Shown here in pieces: positions 1 to 8,816 of a stretch of DNA of 64,000 nucleotides. Numbering within the stretch: the stretch's first letter is position 1; each line of letters begins with the position of its first letter. The stretch is from the NCBI GenBank assembly GCA_964572845.1, contig CAZNFX010000003.1, forward strand, positions 233,904 to 297,903, read 5' to 3'. The notes under the pieces are model-generated. The model worked only from the letters and a program-made list of their open reading frames with translations, was not told the origin of the DNA and ran no database searches. The stretch comes from Bin55 sp964572845. GTDB lineage: Bacteria > Pseudomonadota > Gammaproteobacteria > Pseudomonadales > Azotimanducaceae. Position numbers and translations under genes: made by a program.

Positions 1-1
1 A

Positions 2-1447
2 ACGACGCACCCAGGAATCTCTATCGACAAGGCGCGAGAACTCCTGCAACAGACGGACAAGCTCATACGCACTGTGCCAGAAGTCGAGAACGTATTTGGA
101 AAGGTCGGTCGGGCAGAAACAGCCACAGACCCGGCTCCGCTAACGATGATTGAGACGATGATCCAACTCAGGCCTCGAGATGAGTGGCGTCCTGGAATGA
201 CCATGGATGGCATTCGAGATGAATTGAATAGGAGGGTCGATTTCCCGGGACTCAACAATGCCTGGATCATGCCCATTAAGACACGCATCGACATGCTGGC
301 CACCGGAATCAAGACGCCTGTTGGGATCAAGATTTCGGGGCCCGATCTCAGTGTCATAGAGTCTGTGGGCCGAAGCATCGAAACTGCATTGAGCAATGTG
401 CCAGGAACAGCGTCAGTCTTTGCAGAGCGTGTAACTGGAGGGCGTTACATAGATGTCGAAGTGGACCGGGATCGAGCCGCACGGCACGGACTGAATGTGG
501 AAGACGTACAGGACATCGTACGTACCGCGGTTGGAGGAATGAACGTTTCTCAATCTGTGGAAGGCCTGGACCGTTACCCCATAAATGTGCGCTATCCCCA
601 ATATGTACGCGATTCGCTCGACAGTTTGAAGATGCTCCCGATCATCACTCCTCAAGGTGCACGAGTGGCGCTAGTCGATGTGGCCGACATAAAAATCAAC
701 GACGGTCCACCGGTGATCAAGAGCGAAAATGCACGCCCGAGTGGATGGCTTTATGTTGACATCGTCGATCGGGACTTGGGCTCGTATGTCGCCGAGGCGC
801 GTGAGATTGTCTCCAACCAAGTCGATCTGCCCACGAACTACTCCTTGCAATGGTCTGGACAGTACGAGTACCTAGTTCGGGCTCAACAGCGTCTCGCCCT
901 CATGGGTCCTCTTACGCTGGGAATAGTACTCGTGCTACTGTACTTCAACTTTCGCCGTGCATCTGATGTCTTCATGATCATCGGCACGGTACCGTTTGCC
1001 CTCATTGGCGGCATTGTCCTGCTCTATGTTCTTGACTACGACCTATCCGTCGCAGTGGGAGTAGGATTCATCGCGCTTGCAGGTGTTGCTGTCGAATTGG
1101 GGGTTGTTCTGCTCACATACCTGAATTTGGCTATGACTCGCCGCCAGGAACTAGCACGAAACGAGAATCGCACCATGCAATTGGCCGACGTCTTGGAAGC
1201 AATTCGAGAAGGCGCGATGCTCAGAATTCGGCCCATACTCATGACAACCATGACCGTCATCTTGGGGCTCGCCCCCATAATGCTCGACCACGGAACCGGA
1301 TCGGCCGTCATGCAACGAATTGCCGCCCCGATGTTCGGAGGCATGGTCAGCGCAATGTTCTTGACGCTTGTAGTGCTACCCGCACTCTACCTTCTCTACA
1401 AGAAGTGGACTATGGTCGGTAAGCCAAAAGCAACTGAAGCCGTATAA
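2..1447 (+). CDS. cusA: CusA-type heavy-metal RND efflux pump, C-terminal part (5' end outside window)
   Basis: The reading frame is open from base 2, so the gene begins upstream of the window; about 481 C-terminal residues are present, less than half of a usual pump of about 1,040. The first residues (TTHPGISIDKARELLQQTDK) and the blocks VFGKVGRAETATDPAPL and KTRIDMLATGIKTPVGIKISG match the CusA/SilA subgroup of inner-membrane proton-driven cation pumps. The Met in RIDML corresponds to a copper-path methionine of E. coli CusA. A second region reads AVGGMNV where CusA has AVGGAMV, so that Met is shifted by one. The last part carries the transmembrane helices typical of RND pumps (LTLGIVLVLLYF onward). 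Partner genes (membrane fusion protein, outer-membrane channel) are not visible and would lie upstream. Cu(I)/Ag(I) specificity is inferred from the subgroup. Confidence 0.9.
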   Translation, partial: TTHPGISIDKARELLQQTDKLIRTVPEVENVFGKVGRAETATDPAPLTMIETMIQLRPRDEWRPGMTMDGIRDELNRRVDFPGLNNAWIMPIKTRIDMLATGIKTPVGIKISGPDLSVIESVGRSIETALSNVPGTASVFAERVTGGRYIDVEVDRDRAARHGLNVEDVQDIVRTAVGGMNVSQSVEGLDRYPINVRYPQYVRDSLDSLKMLPIITPQGARVALVDVADIKINDGPPVIKSENARPSGWLYVDIVDRDLGSYVAEAREIVSNQVDLPTNYSLQWSGQYEYLVRAQQRLALMGPLTLGIVLVLLYFNFRRASDVFMIIGTVPFALIGGIVLLYVLDYDLSVAVGVGFIALAGVAVELGVVLLTYLNLAMTRRQELARNENRTMQLADVLEAIREGAMLRIRPILMTTMTVILGLAPIMLDHGTGSAVMQRIAAPMFGGMVSAMFLTLVVLPALYLLYKKWTMVGKPKATEAV

Positions 1448-1465
1448 GCTCCGTCCAATTCATGC

Positions 1466-2155
1466 TCACGACTTGCTTGGAAACGGAGGCTGGTCGGGAG
1501 TCTCCAAGAGAGCTTTCAAGACGCGTGCCGTAGCGACGGGCGTTGCAACGTGGGCTGCCTGCATTCCGGACTCTATGGCGCCCTGGACGTTGCGACGATT
1601 GTCGTCCAAGAACAGTACCTGTCCCGGGTCACAATTCATTCGAACGGCTACGTCTTCAAACGCTCTGACATCTGGCTTACGCAAGCCGATTGACGACGAA
1701 TTGAATATGTCCACGAATACCTGAAGTTCTCTCTTCAATCTGCTGGCCCAAATCGATTCGTGCTCCGGATTGGAATTTGTAAAACAGTAGACGGGAAACC
1801 TTGCAGCCAATTCCTCAACAAGCTCGAATACTTCGGGAATGGCCTCCCCCACCAACGCGTTCCATCCCCTTCTCCAGTCCTCAAAGTCCATGGCAATTCC
1901 TAGTTGCCTCTCAAGATCGCGCGCAAGGTCGCCGAAGGAAGTCATCCCCGTTTCATACTCCTCGTAGCATTGTTCTATAGACCACTTGGGAACAAAGTCC
2001 TGCATGTCGACGCCGGATGCCTGAGACCAGCACGTGAAGACTCGATCTGGATGCAAGCTGACGACCACTCCTCCCATGTCAAGCAATAGCGTCGTAATGC
2101 GATTGCGGTCAATATGATTGGCGTCGATACCTACAACCTCCTGCATTTCGTGCAT
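1466..2155 (-). CDS. HAD-superfamily hydrolase, YihX-like sugar-phosphate phosphatase
   Basis: A cytoplasmic haloacid dehalogenase-type phosphatase of about 229 residues. Motif I is LLLDMGGVVV with the nucleophile Asp near residue 26; the position two residues later is Gly, as in YihX-type enzymes (DLGNV). Motif II is the CFTNSN stretch, motif III the Lys in GLRKPD, and motif IV the acidic pair in VLFLDDNRRN. Overall order and length resemble E. coli YihX, which acts on alpha-D-glucose 1-phosphate, but the substrate here is unknown. A GTG at 2212 would add 19 residues; neither start has a clear Shine-Dalgarno, and the conserved domain begins after both. The gene is convergent with the pump gene and divergent from the acyltransferase. 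Confidence 0.8.
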   Translation of the reverse strand: MHEMQEVVGIDANHIDRNRITTLLLDMGGVVVSLHPDRVFTCWSQASGVDMQDFVPKWSIEQCYEEYETGMTSFGDLARDLERQLGIAMDFEDWRRGWNALVGEAIPEVFELVEELAARFPVYCFTNSNPEHESIWASRLKRELQVFVDIFNSSSIGLRKPDVRAFEDVAVRMNCDPGQVLFLDDNRRNVQGAIESGMQAAHVATPVATARVLKALLETPDQPPFPSKS

Positions 2156-2306
2156 TGGGAACCAGTTGGCATTCTGCACATGTCCGCTGTGATCGGGTTT
2201 AGGATTGGACACAACCGATCAATCTTTGAATTGCTGAATCAAGATCATCCACCGTCACTTGAATGTGTCAATCATCCGGTCAACGTGCCCATAGAATGTT
2301 GAAACC

Positions 2307-3200
2307 ATGAAAAGATCCAGCTTCAGACACTCTCTCGCCCAAGCGATTTTTGCTGTAGCGCTCCGCCCATTGGCGCTGCTTCCTCTTTCAGTGCTCCGTG
2401 CTCTTGGCAGATTCTATGGAAGCATGTCGACTTTGATCCAATCACGAGCTGCACGCACTACGCGCACCAACTTAGCTCTGTGCTTCCCTGAGCTGAGCGA
2501 CACGGAAAGGATGCAGCTTGCTAGGCGGTCATTGGAAGAAACCGGTTGCACCATCTTCGAAATGGCAGCCATTTGGTTCTGGAAGGCCAATGCATTGGAG
2601 CAGCTCGTCGTCAAGTTCGAGGGACAGGAACTCTTGGATGAGAAGCTGGCTCAGGGCGGAGTCGTTTGCGTGTGCCCCCATTGGGGCAACTGGGAAATCA
2701 CGGCCCACGCGATTGCCACCCGGTACGTAGCAACCGCCCTCTACGACGGGCGCAGGTTGGCTGAACATACAGACAGAATTACAAGAAAACGCACTCGATT
2801 TGGACTCACCATGGCGTCGACGGAGAAGAATGGATTGCGAATCCTGCTCTCAGCTCTCAAATCTTCGCAACTAGTCGTCGTAATGCCTGACCAAGTCCCA
2901 ACAAGAGGCAACAACGTAATTGTGGATTTCATGGGTGTCAAGGCTCGAACGACGACCATGGTTCAGTCGCTCGTCCGTCACACGGAAGCAGCTGTGCTGC
3001 TACTGACCTTCGAGAGAGTGCCCAAGGGCTTTCATATTCGAGTCGAGCTCTTTCCCGACCATGCAATGGGCGACAGTAAAGAAATTGCAGCACAAACCAT
3101 AAACGACGAGATCAGACGTGTCATCGAACGCGATCCGGCGCAGTACCAATGGGAATACAAGCGCTTTCGACGCCTTCCCGGCATTGACTACTACAAGTAG
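2307..3200 (+). CDS. LpxL/HtrB-family lipid A (lysophospholipid) acyltransferase
   Basis: A 297-residue member of the LpxL/LpxM/HtrB acyltransferase family, which adds a secondary acyl chain to Kdo2-lipid A at the inner face of the cytoplasmic membrane. The catalytic HX4E motif is visible in CPHWGNWE near residue 130, followed by the conserved MPDQVP block near 197. The N-terminus has a hydrophobic segment (IFAVALRPLALLPLSVLRALG) that would anchor the enzyme. Length is normal for the family. It is monocistronic and divergent from the HAD gene. Its presence indicates a lipopolysaccharide-type outer membrane. Whether it transfers laurate, myristate or another chain, or acts on another lipid, cannot be read from the sequence. 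Confidence 0.87.
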   Translation: MKRSSFRHSLAQAIFAVALRPLALLPLSVLRALGRFYGSMSTLIQSRAARTTRTNLALCFPELSDTERMQLARRSLEETGCTIFEMAAIWFWKANALEQLVVKFEGQELLDEKLAQGGVVCVCPHWGNWEITAHAIATRYVATALYDGRRLAEHTDRITRKRTRFGLTMASTEKNGLRILLSALKSSQLVVVMPDQVPTRGNNVIVDFMGVKARTTTMVQSLVRHTEAAVLLLTFERVPKGFHIRVELFPDHAMGDSKEIAAQTINDEIRRVIERDPAQYQWEYKRFRRLPGIDYYK

Positions 3201-3230
3201 CACGCCTCGCGGAGAATGAGTACCAAAATC

Positions 3231-5039
3231 TTAGAATCTCGCGTTGCCGCTTTGAATCTCGCTCAGGAATTCCTTATCAAGCACTGAGTAGCCCGGTTCG
3301 CCCGGTTTCAATACATAAATGGGATCTTCGACAACGTTCAAGTCGTACGCCTGCTCTCGGAGATCCTTTTTCACCATCTTGAACGTGCCAGTTACTTCCT
3401 GAGCTGGTTGAACTCTTACGAATACCGGCCGAGCAAACGATGGAAGGTTGGATTGCACATACTCGGAAAAGGTATCCACATTGAGCTCGTCAATGCCATC
3501 GTTGAGGCTTACCGCCGCCATTCCCGCACGTCCTTCCGATCCAGGTATTTGAACACCGAAAACGTTGCTCATGGCGATGTCTTCAAACCCATTGAGAATC
3601 TCTCCCACTTCGTTGGTCGACACGTTTTCAGAACGCCACCTAAAGGTATCGCCCAATCTGTCGACAAACTGATAGTGCTTGTAGCCAAGTGAAAAACCCA
3701 CGTCAACAGTCTTGAGAAGATCGCCTGTATTGAACCAACTGTCGCCGTCTTCCAGCACGTCACGCAATATCTTGCTCTCCGTAGCATCCGGATCGGTGTA
3801 CCCCTCAAACGACGAATTGGGATTGATGTGGCCAATGCACAATCCTGGCTCTTCCTCGTCGACCTCGATGCAGCGACCATCGTCTCCCCGCAATACCTCT
3901 CCAGTGTCCGGATCGTAGCGAACCAAAGCCACCTTGGATGCAGTCAATCCAACAGTACAGTCCTTGTTGAGAATGTTGGCAAAGGCAACGTTGCCTTCAC
4001 TTGCACCGTAGAATTCGGTCACCCGGTTTATTCCAAATCGCCGCTTGAAATCAATCCAGATGTCGGGTCGCAAGCCGTTCCCAATCATTGTATGTAGCGG
4101 GTTTTGGGCATCGTCTGGCTTCTCTTGGGAGTTATAGAGATAGCGCAGCATCTCACCAACATAGACTAAGTGAGTCACGCCGTGTCGCCGAACATCGCCA
4201 AGAAATCCGCTAGCCGAGAACTTTCGCTGCAACACAACGCCGGCTCCGCAAAGCATCGCTGCTCCTGCTCCAATCACCAATCCAGTCCCGTGATACAGAG
4301 GCAGACACAGGTAGATGCGGTCTCTGTGAGTACATCGCAATCCAGCGATGTACGACAGTCGCGACATTTGCAGGAATCTACGGTTGGACATGATTGCCGC
4401 CTTGGGCAGGCCCGTTGTACCCGACGTGAATATGTAGAACGCCGTCTCCCTTAAGGTCACGTCGTTCTGCGCCGGAGGCTCGTCCGGGTCTAGGTTTGAA
4501 CTCAACGCCGTCAAGTTCGAAGCCCAATTCGGAACCTCTTGCGTCGGGGATTCGGGAACAGCAACAAATCCGTCCCCGTCGTTCAACGGAAGCGACTGCT
4601 TGACGCCCTCAACCGACTCGACCAGCTCCATCCCGAAGACGCATATCTTGGATTGCGATACCGAAATGCAATGCTGAAGTGGGCGCTCTTGCAAGTTTGT
4701 ATTTATCAGTGCGGCGACGGCACCGAGCTTGCTAATGCTTATGCATAACGCGATAAATTCTGGGCGATTCTCCATCATGAGGCTAACAACATCGCCACGT
4801 CCTACGCCCAAGCCTGAAAGCGCTGACGCATACCGATTAGCCTGTTCATTTAGTTCCCGCCAAGTCTGGGTTTGATCGCCATAGACAATGGCAACGCTGT
4901 TGCCATGCGTTGTGGCTGTGTTGGTCACTTGGCGGCCAAAGCAATCAGCCTCATCAAGAGGTCTGGGCTTCATTCCTTTCTTCAATGTGAGAAGAGTCGG
5001 AACATCGCTCAAGACCGAAACAAAATCAGCAATACTCAC
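3231..5039 (-). CDS. Long/very-long-chain acyl-CoA synthetase, FATP type
   Basis: A 602-residue adenylate-forming enzyme that activates fatty acids as acyl-AMP and then acyl-CoA. The P-loop-like AMP motif FIFTSGTTGLPKAA lies near residue 207, and the FATP/very-long-chain signature FYGASEGNVAF follows near 345; that sequence distinguishes it from FadD. The C-terminal subdomain retains the GDSWFNTGDLLK and FVDRLGDTFRWRSENVST blocks with the conserved Asp-Arg and Glu. Translation starts at GTG (5039). The gene ends 30 bases after the convergent acyltransferase gene and has no operon partner. It would feed exogenous or membrane-derived long acyl chains to beta-oxidation, consistent with the acyl-CoA dehydrogenase nearby. 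Confidence 0.9.
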   Translation of the reverse strand: MSIADFVSVLSDVPTLLTLKKGMKPRPLDEADCFGRQVTNTATTHGNSVAIVYGDQTQTWRELNEQANRYASALSGLGVGRGDVVSLMMENRPEFIALCISISKLGAVAALINTNLQERPLQHCISVSQSKICVFGMELVESVEGVKQSLPLNDGDGFVAVPESPTQEVPNWASNLTALSSNLDPDEPPAQNDVTLRETAFYIFTSGTTGLPKAAIMSNRRFLQMSRLSYIAGLRCTHRDRIYLCLPLYHGTGLVIGAGAAMLCGAGVVLQRKFSASGFLGDVRRHGVTHLVYVGEMLRYLYNSQEKPDDAQNPLHTMIGNGLRPDIWIDFKRRFGINRVTEFYGASEGNVAFANILNKDCTVGLTASKVALVRYDPDTGEVLRGDDGRCIEVDEEEPGLCIGHINPNSSFEGYTDPDATESKILRDVLEDGDSWFNTGDLLKTVDVGFSLGYKHYQFVDRLGDTFRWRSENVSTNEVGEILNGFEDIAMSNVFGVQIPGSEGRAGMAAVSLNDGIDELNVDTFSEYVQSNLPSFARPVFVRVQPAQEVTGTFKMVKKDLREQAYDLNVVEDPIYVLKPGEPGYSVLDKEFLSEIQSGNARF

Positions 5040-5206
5040 CGTTCCCTACCTCGCTGACTGTTGAGGACACTGCATGATAGAACACCTTTCTACCAAAGTG
5101 CGTTCGACAGATTGACGAAGGTGACCCCGTCGCAGGCATCTAAGTGGGAAAGTCACGTTTCGGTGCGCGTTTCCTAAATTGAACCCGCGTGTCTACCAAG
5201 AGGCCT

Positions 5207-5512
5207 TTACCTCTCGGTGGATTCGGTGTCGTTGCTCACGGGTACGGAATCGTCGGTCTCGCGTGCCAGCTCGGCCTGAGTCTTGTGCATCCACCTTTGT
5301 ATTCGGCGATCTATGCCGGGAATGCAGAGCCCAATGAGCAACAGGCCAAGCGGCAGCATCCAGAATCCAAGAACAGGAAGAAAGCCGAGCACTCCGCCAA
5401 TGCATAGCGCTATGCCAAGGGGAAGACGCAAGTAGACCGGAAGTTTCTCGCCGTAATACAGACCACCCAAGACTAGCTTCTTGAGTACGCGCAAGAAGTC
5501 CTTCTTGTTCAC
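5207..5512 (-). CDS. Small PGPGW-like membrane protein
   Basis: A 101-residue protein with two closely spaced hydrophobic segments (LRLPLGIALCIGGVLGFLPV and FWMLPLGLLLIGLC) and a charged, acidic tail. The GFLPVLGFWMLPLGL sequence resembles small conserved proteobacterial membrane proteins of the PGPGW group; function is unknown. GTG start at 5512 lies three bases after the stop of the upstream MBL gene, so the two are almost certainly co-transcribed and probably translationally coupled. Nothing in the sequence suggests a specific activity. Confidence 0.7.
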   Translation of the reverse strand: MNKKDFLRVLKKLVLGGLYYGEKLPVYLRLPLGIALCIGGVLGFLPVLGFWMLPLGLLLIGLCIPGIDRRIQRWMHKTQAELARETDDSVPVSNDTESTER

Positions 5513-5515
5513 TTG

Positions 5516-6679
5516 TCAAACCATCATCGGAGTGTCGTCCGGCTCGTCGTGACGTCCAGGATGTGCACGACGACTCAAGTCTGGATCTATGGATGTGAAC
5601 CAATACTTTCCGTCTTCTCCCAACCTGCGTTCGAGTCGGTTGCGATGCAGGAGCATGTGGCAATGAGCAATAGCTTCGCCGAGCGCCATCATTTGTTGAC
5701 CACCATCCAATTTCCGCTTGAATAGCACGGGTAGGAGATCGCGTGCGGTTCTAGGTTGAATGCAATGCTCCTCGATCGCAAGCATTCGATCTTCGTGGTG
5801 GTTGATTAGATCCCGCAATCGTTCTCGCAATCCGAAGAATGGAAGGTTGTGTGCTGGAAGAACAAATGTCTCGGCAGGCAAGTCTAGAAATCTGTCGTGC
5901 GACTCGATCCATACTTTGAGTGGATTGGCTTCTGGCTCCGTAGGAAAAACACTTACATTCGACGTTATTACTGGGAGGATCTGATCGCCCGAAATTAGGA
6001 TCCCTCGGCTCTTGCAATGTAGACACGCGTGTTCTGGGGAGTGACCGGAGCCAACCAGCACCTGCCAGTCATGGCTTCCAATAGTCAGCACGTCACCATG
6101 TTCCAATCGTTGAAAGGCCATAGGAAAGGAACTGTAAACACGACTGTCGTTGGACCTATTCTCCTCCTGGCGTCGAACGGAAAATCGCTTCCGCCATTTT
6201 GCTCCTGCTTCTTGCATTGTGGCAGCATCGAAACCTGCTCTGACGTAGAACTCCATGCCTTGCCATCCTCGATTTGAGCTTGCGCCCATTGTGAACATGG
6301 AACGAGCCTGATAGTACTCAGAACGTGTCATGTACAGTGGAATACGAAAGCGATCCACAATCATGCCCGCTTGACCAATGTGATCGGGATGCATATGCGT
6401 GCAGATGACGCCGATTACAGGCTTGTTCTTCAGGCAATTGTCAAATATGGTCCCCCAGAGGCTTCGTGTCTCCTCATTGTTCAGTCCAGTGTCAACAACA
6501 AACCACCCATCGTCGTCTTCCAAAAGGTAGAGATTGATGTGATTCAACGATCCTCCCATAGGCATGGTGAGCCAAGCAACGCCGGGAGCGATAGAGCAAA
6601 TAGTTCCCTTGGCAGGATGCTGCTTAAGAGGAAAGCGCAGATCGCGCTGGTGATTATTCTGGTGCGAAACCTGCCGCAT
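5516..6679 (-). CDS. Metallo-beta-lactamase-fold hydrolase
   Basis: A cytoplasmic MBL-fold enzyme of about 387 residues. The first metal motif is CTHMHPDHIGQ (HxHxDH) and later metal ligands are in GSGHSPEHACL and LISGDQILP; a C-terminal winged-helix-like region (residues about 300-380) follows, as in glyoxalase-II/LACTB2-like and NUDIX-associated MBL proteins. The ATG at 6679 (MRQVSHQNN) was chosen because the domain starts soon after; the frame is open to 6817 but that extension has no family look and would run into the promoter region of the divergent acyl-CoA dehydrogenase. The substrate is not known; acyl-CoA thioester or lactone hydrolysis is plausible given the neighbouring gene, but this is inference. 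Confidence 0.8.
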   Translation of the reverse strand: MRQVSHQNNHQRDLRFPLKQHPAKGTICSIAPGVAWLTMPMGGSLNHINLYLLEDDDGWFVVDTGLNNEETRSLWGTIFDNCLKNKPVIGVICTHMHPDHIGQAGMIVDRFRIPLYMTRSEYYQARSMFTMGASSNRGWQGMEFYVRAGFDAATMQEAGAKWRKRFSVRRQEENRSNDSRVYSSFPMAFQRLEHGDVLTIGSHDWQVLVGSGHSPEHACLHCKSRGILISGDQILPVITSNVSVFPTEPEANPLKVWIESHDRFLDLPAETFVLPAHNLPFFGLRERLRDLINHHEDRMLAIEEHCIQPRTARDLLPVLFKRKLDGGQQMMALGEAIAHCHMLLHRNRLERRLGEDGKYWFTSIDPDLSRRAHPGRHDEPDDTPMMV

Positions 6680-6838
6680 GGGGATGGGTTCTGGGACTCT
6701 CGAGCGACCTCGCGCACCAAGGCCACCGCAACAACGCAGTTGCACATTATAGGAGTGCGGGTAACATTTAAGTCCGCGCGGAATTGGGGTATTTCTTTTC
6801 GCCCAACCGTGCAACATGGGTGGATCGGAGACGCAGAC

Positions 6839-8095
6839 ATGCAGATGAATGTCAGACCAGTTCCCACACTGGATGATGAAGTAAACGAGGTTCGACTATC
6901 GACAGCTGAAATAATCAACAACCACATTCTTCCTTACGAGGACAAGCTCTGGGCACGCAGATTGGATGGATCATCGCCATCACACGAAGCCCAGACAGAA
7001 GCAGCAGAGCTGCGAAGGAACGTTCAGAACGAAGTCAAGAAAGCCAAGTTGTGGGCACCCCACTTGCCTCCTGAGTTTGGCGGCATGGGGTTGAGCTTCA
7101 TGCAGCACGCGTACATGAACGAAGTGCTGGCCTATGCTCCTGGGGCAGCTTCGCTGTTTGGCGTAGTCGCTCCCAACTCAGGCAATCAGAAGATCCTCGT
7201 GAAGTATGGAACTCCCGAGCAGCATCAGAAATGGCTTCTCCCCCTCACGGAAGGACGAATGCAATCCGGTTTTTCCATGACAGAACCCATGAATCCCGGA
7301 TCAGACCCACGATCACTCACAACGCGTGCTGTACTCGATGGCGACGAATGGGTCATAAACGGCCACAAGTGGTTTACCTCCAACGGGCATGCCGCAGACT
7401 TCTACATTGTGATGTGCAGAACTGCGGATCCAGACGATCCAAGTGGCGCAAACGAAAAAATGACGCAAATCATCGTTCCTCGCAAGACTCCCGGCGTCAA
7501 CATCATTCGTGGTGTACCTGTATGGGGTAAACGTTCAAGCCATTGCGAAATTAAGTACGAAGACGTTCGAGTACCAAAGGAAAACCAGCTAGGACAGACC
7601 GGAACTGGACACCAAGCAGCACAGGATCGTCTAGGTGCAGGACGGATCTACCACTGCATGAACTCTGTCGGAGCAATGTGGCGCTGCTTTGATCTGATGG
7701 TCGATCGAATCATTAAGCGTAAGGTACACGGAGGAGAAACGTTGGAGCACAAGCAGTTCATGCAGGGATTCATTGCGGATTCCTACATGGACATTCAGTC
7801 GTCCAGACTAATGGTCGTCGATTGTGCGCAAAAGATGGAGGCGGGAGCGGATTCAAGAACCGACATCTCCTCCATCAAGGTTTACGTACCCGCGGCCTAC
7901 CACCGTGTCGTCGACAGAGCCATTCAAGTGTATGGAGCAGCGGGCGTATCAGGAGACTACCCCTTCGCCGACATGTACACGGGCGCCAGAACCCTCCGCA
8001 TCGCGGACGGTCCAGACGAAGTGCACAAGATCTTGATTGCAAAGAATGTACTTCGACGCTATCACGCAGGCGAGTCGTGGGATTTCGGGAATTAG
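6839..8095 (+). CDS. Acyl-CoA dehydrogenase
   Basis: An FAD-dependent acyl-CoA dehydrogenase of about 418 residues (typical length 380-420). Visible features are APHLPPEFGGMGLS near 70, the FAD-contact block GFSMTEPMNPGSDPRSL with following INGHKWFTSN, and a C-terminal helical domain ending in YGAAGVSGDYPFADMYTGAR and the DGPDEVHK motif. It resembles the larger ACAD10/11-like group rather than short-chain enzymes. The frame is open to 6371, but that extension is antisense to the MBL gene. ATG 6839 is preceded by GGAG eight bases upstream; ATG 6845 is an alternative. The stop codon is embedded in the Shine-Dalgarno of the next gene, so the two are an operon. Confidence 0.9.
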   Translation: MQMNVRPVPTLDDEVNEVRLSTAEIINNHILPYEDKLWARRLDGSSPSHEAQTEAAELRRNVQNEVKKAKLWAPHLPPEFGGMGLSFMQHAYMNEVLAYAPGAASLFGVVAPNSGNQKILVKYGTPEQHQKWLLPLTEGRMQSGFSMTEPMNPGSDPRSLTTRAVLDGDEWVINGHKWFTSNGHAADFYIVMCRTADPDDPSGANEKMTQIIVPRKTPGVNIIRGVPVWGKRSSHCEIKYEDVRVPKENQLGQTGTGHQAAQDRLGAGRIYHCMNSVGAMWRCFDLMVDRIIKRKVHGGETLEHKQFMQGFIADSYMDIQSSRLMVVDCAQKMEAGADSRTDISSIKVYVPAAYHRVVDRAIQVYGAAGVSGDYPFADMYTGARTLRIADGPDEVHKILIAKNVLRRYHAGESWDFGN

Positions 8096-8107
8096 GAGGA
8101 AGAACTG
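8094..8107 (+). promoter_or_regulatory. Strong Shine-Dalgarno preceding a CTG start
   Basis: AGGAGGA at 8094-8100 overlaps the TAG stop of the acyl-CoA dehydrogenase gene (8093-8095). It sits four bases before CTG 8105-8107, the only plausible initiation codon in frame upstream of ATG 8165. The spacing is slightly short but acceptable, and the site implies translational coupling. Confidence 0.6.
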
Positions 8108-8809
8108 GATACGCTTGTAGCCGACATCGCAAAGTCAATTCGCAGCAACAACCCACTTCCAGTCATGCCGAAAGGCTTGACTTTAGACGAAGCATACGCA
8201 ACGCAGAAGCAGTTGGTGGATCATATCAGCGACGGTCCAACGGCCGGACTCAAAGCTGGAATGACAGCACCTGGCCCGCAAAAGCTATTCGGCCTGACTC
8301 ACCCGTTGATCGGTTCACTGTATGCGTGGGGTCGGCTTGAGTCGGGAGTCGAGTTCCCCTCCAAGCAAGGAGTAAGTCTGGAGTGCGAGATTGGGTTAAT
8401 CGTCGACGAACGCGGAAATCCTACATCAGCTGGACCCGTGATCGAAATTCCCTTTCTAGCGTGGGGGAACCCAGACGATGCAAAGGGAGCAAACCTCGCA
8501 GCTATCAATGTTGGTGCGGACCGCTACATCGTTGGAGAGTTTGGTCCGGTTCGAGAGGACTACGAGTCTTTGTCGGTCAAACTTACAAGGAACGAAGAGA
8601 CCGTTTGCCAAGCCAGTTTGGCTGATGCATTGGGTGGCCCTCACCGTGCGCTCGAGTGGATGCTCGAAGAAGCAAGGCACCGGCACAGAAGCATACGTGA
8701 CGGAATGCTCTTGATAACCGGTGCATGCGGCGGCATCCATCCGGCAGAACCTGGACTCTACGTTGCCGACTATGGACCACTAGGATCCATAGAGTTCAGC
8801 GTAGTCTAA
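8105..8809 (+). CDS. MhpD-like 2-keto-4-pentenoate hydratase / FAH-superfamily protein, apparent CTG start
   Basis: A member of the fumarylacetoacetate hydrolase superfamily closest to MhpD-type hydratases. The acidic metal-binding block reads LECEIGLIVDERG, and the end GPLGSIEFSVV is typical of the family. The first ATG (8165) would cut off a normal N-terminal helix: the frame upstream encodes LVADIAKSIRSNNPLPV, which fits the family, and there is no in-frame ATG, GTG or TTG between the upstream stop and 8165. A strong AGGAGGA at 8094-8100 lies four bases before CTG 8105, so I take CTG as start (234 residues). The gene follows the acyl-CoA dehydrogenase by nine bases. The actual substrate is unknown. 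Confidence 0.8.
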   Translation: MDTLVADIAKSIRSNNPLPVMPKGLTLDEAYATQKQLVDHISDGPTAGLKAGMTAPGPQKLFGLTHPLIGSLYAWGRLESGVEFPSKQGVSLECEIGLIVDERGNPTSAGPVIEIPFLAWGNPDDAKGANLAAINVGADRYIVGEFGPVREDYESLSVKLTRNEETVCQASLADALGGPHRALEWMLEEARHRHRSIRDGMLLITGACGGIHPAEPGLYVADYGPLGSIEFSVV

Positions 8810-8816
8810 GCTTTCT

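Noticed and set aside
6371..6838. N-terminal extension of the acyl-CoA dehydrogenase frame
   Set aside because: It is antisense to the MBL gene and shows no acyl-CoA dehydrogenase similarity; the normal domain starts after ATG 6839.
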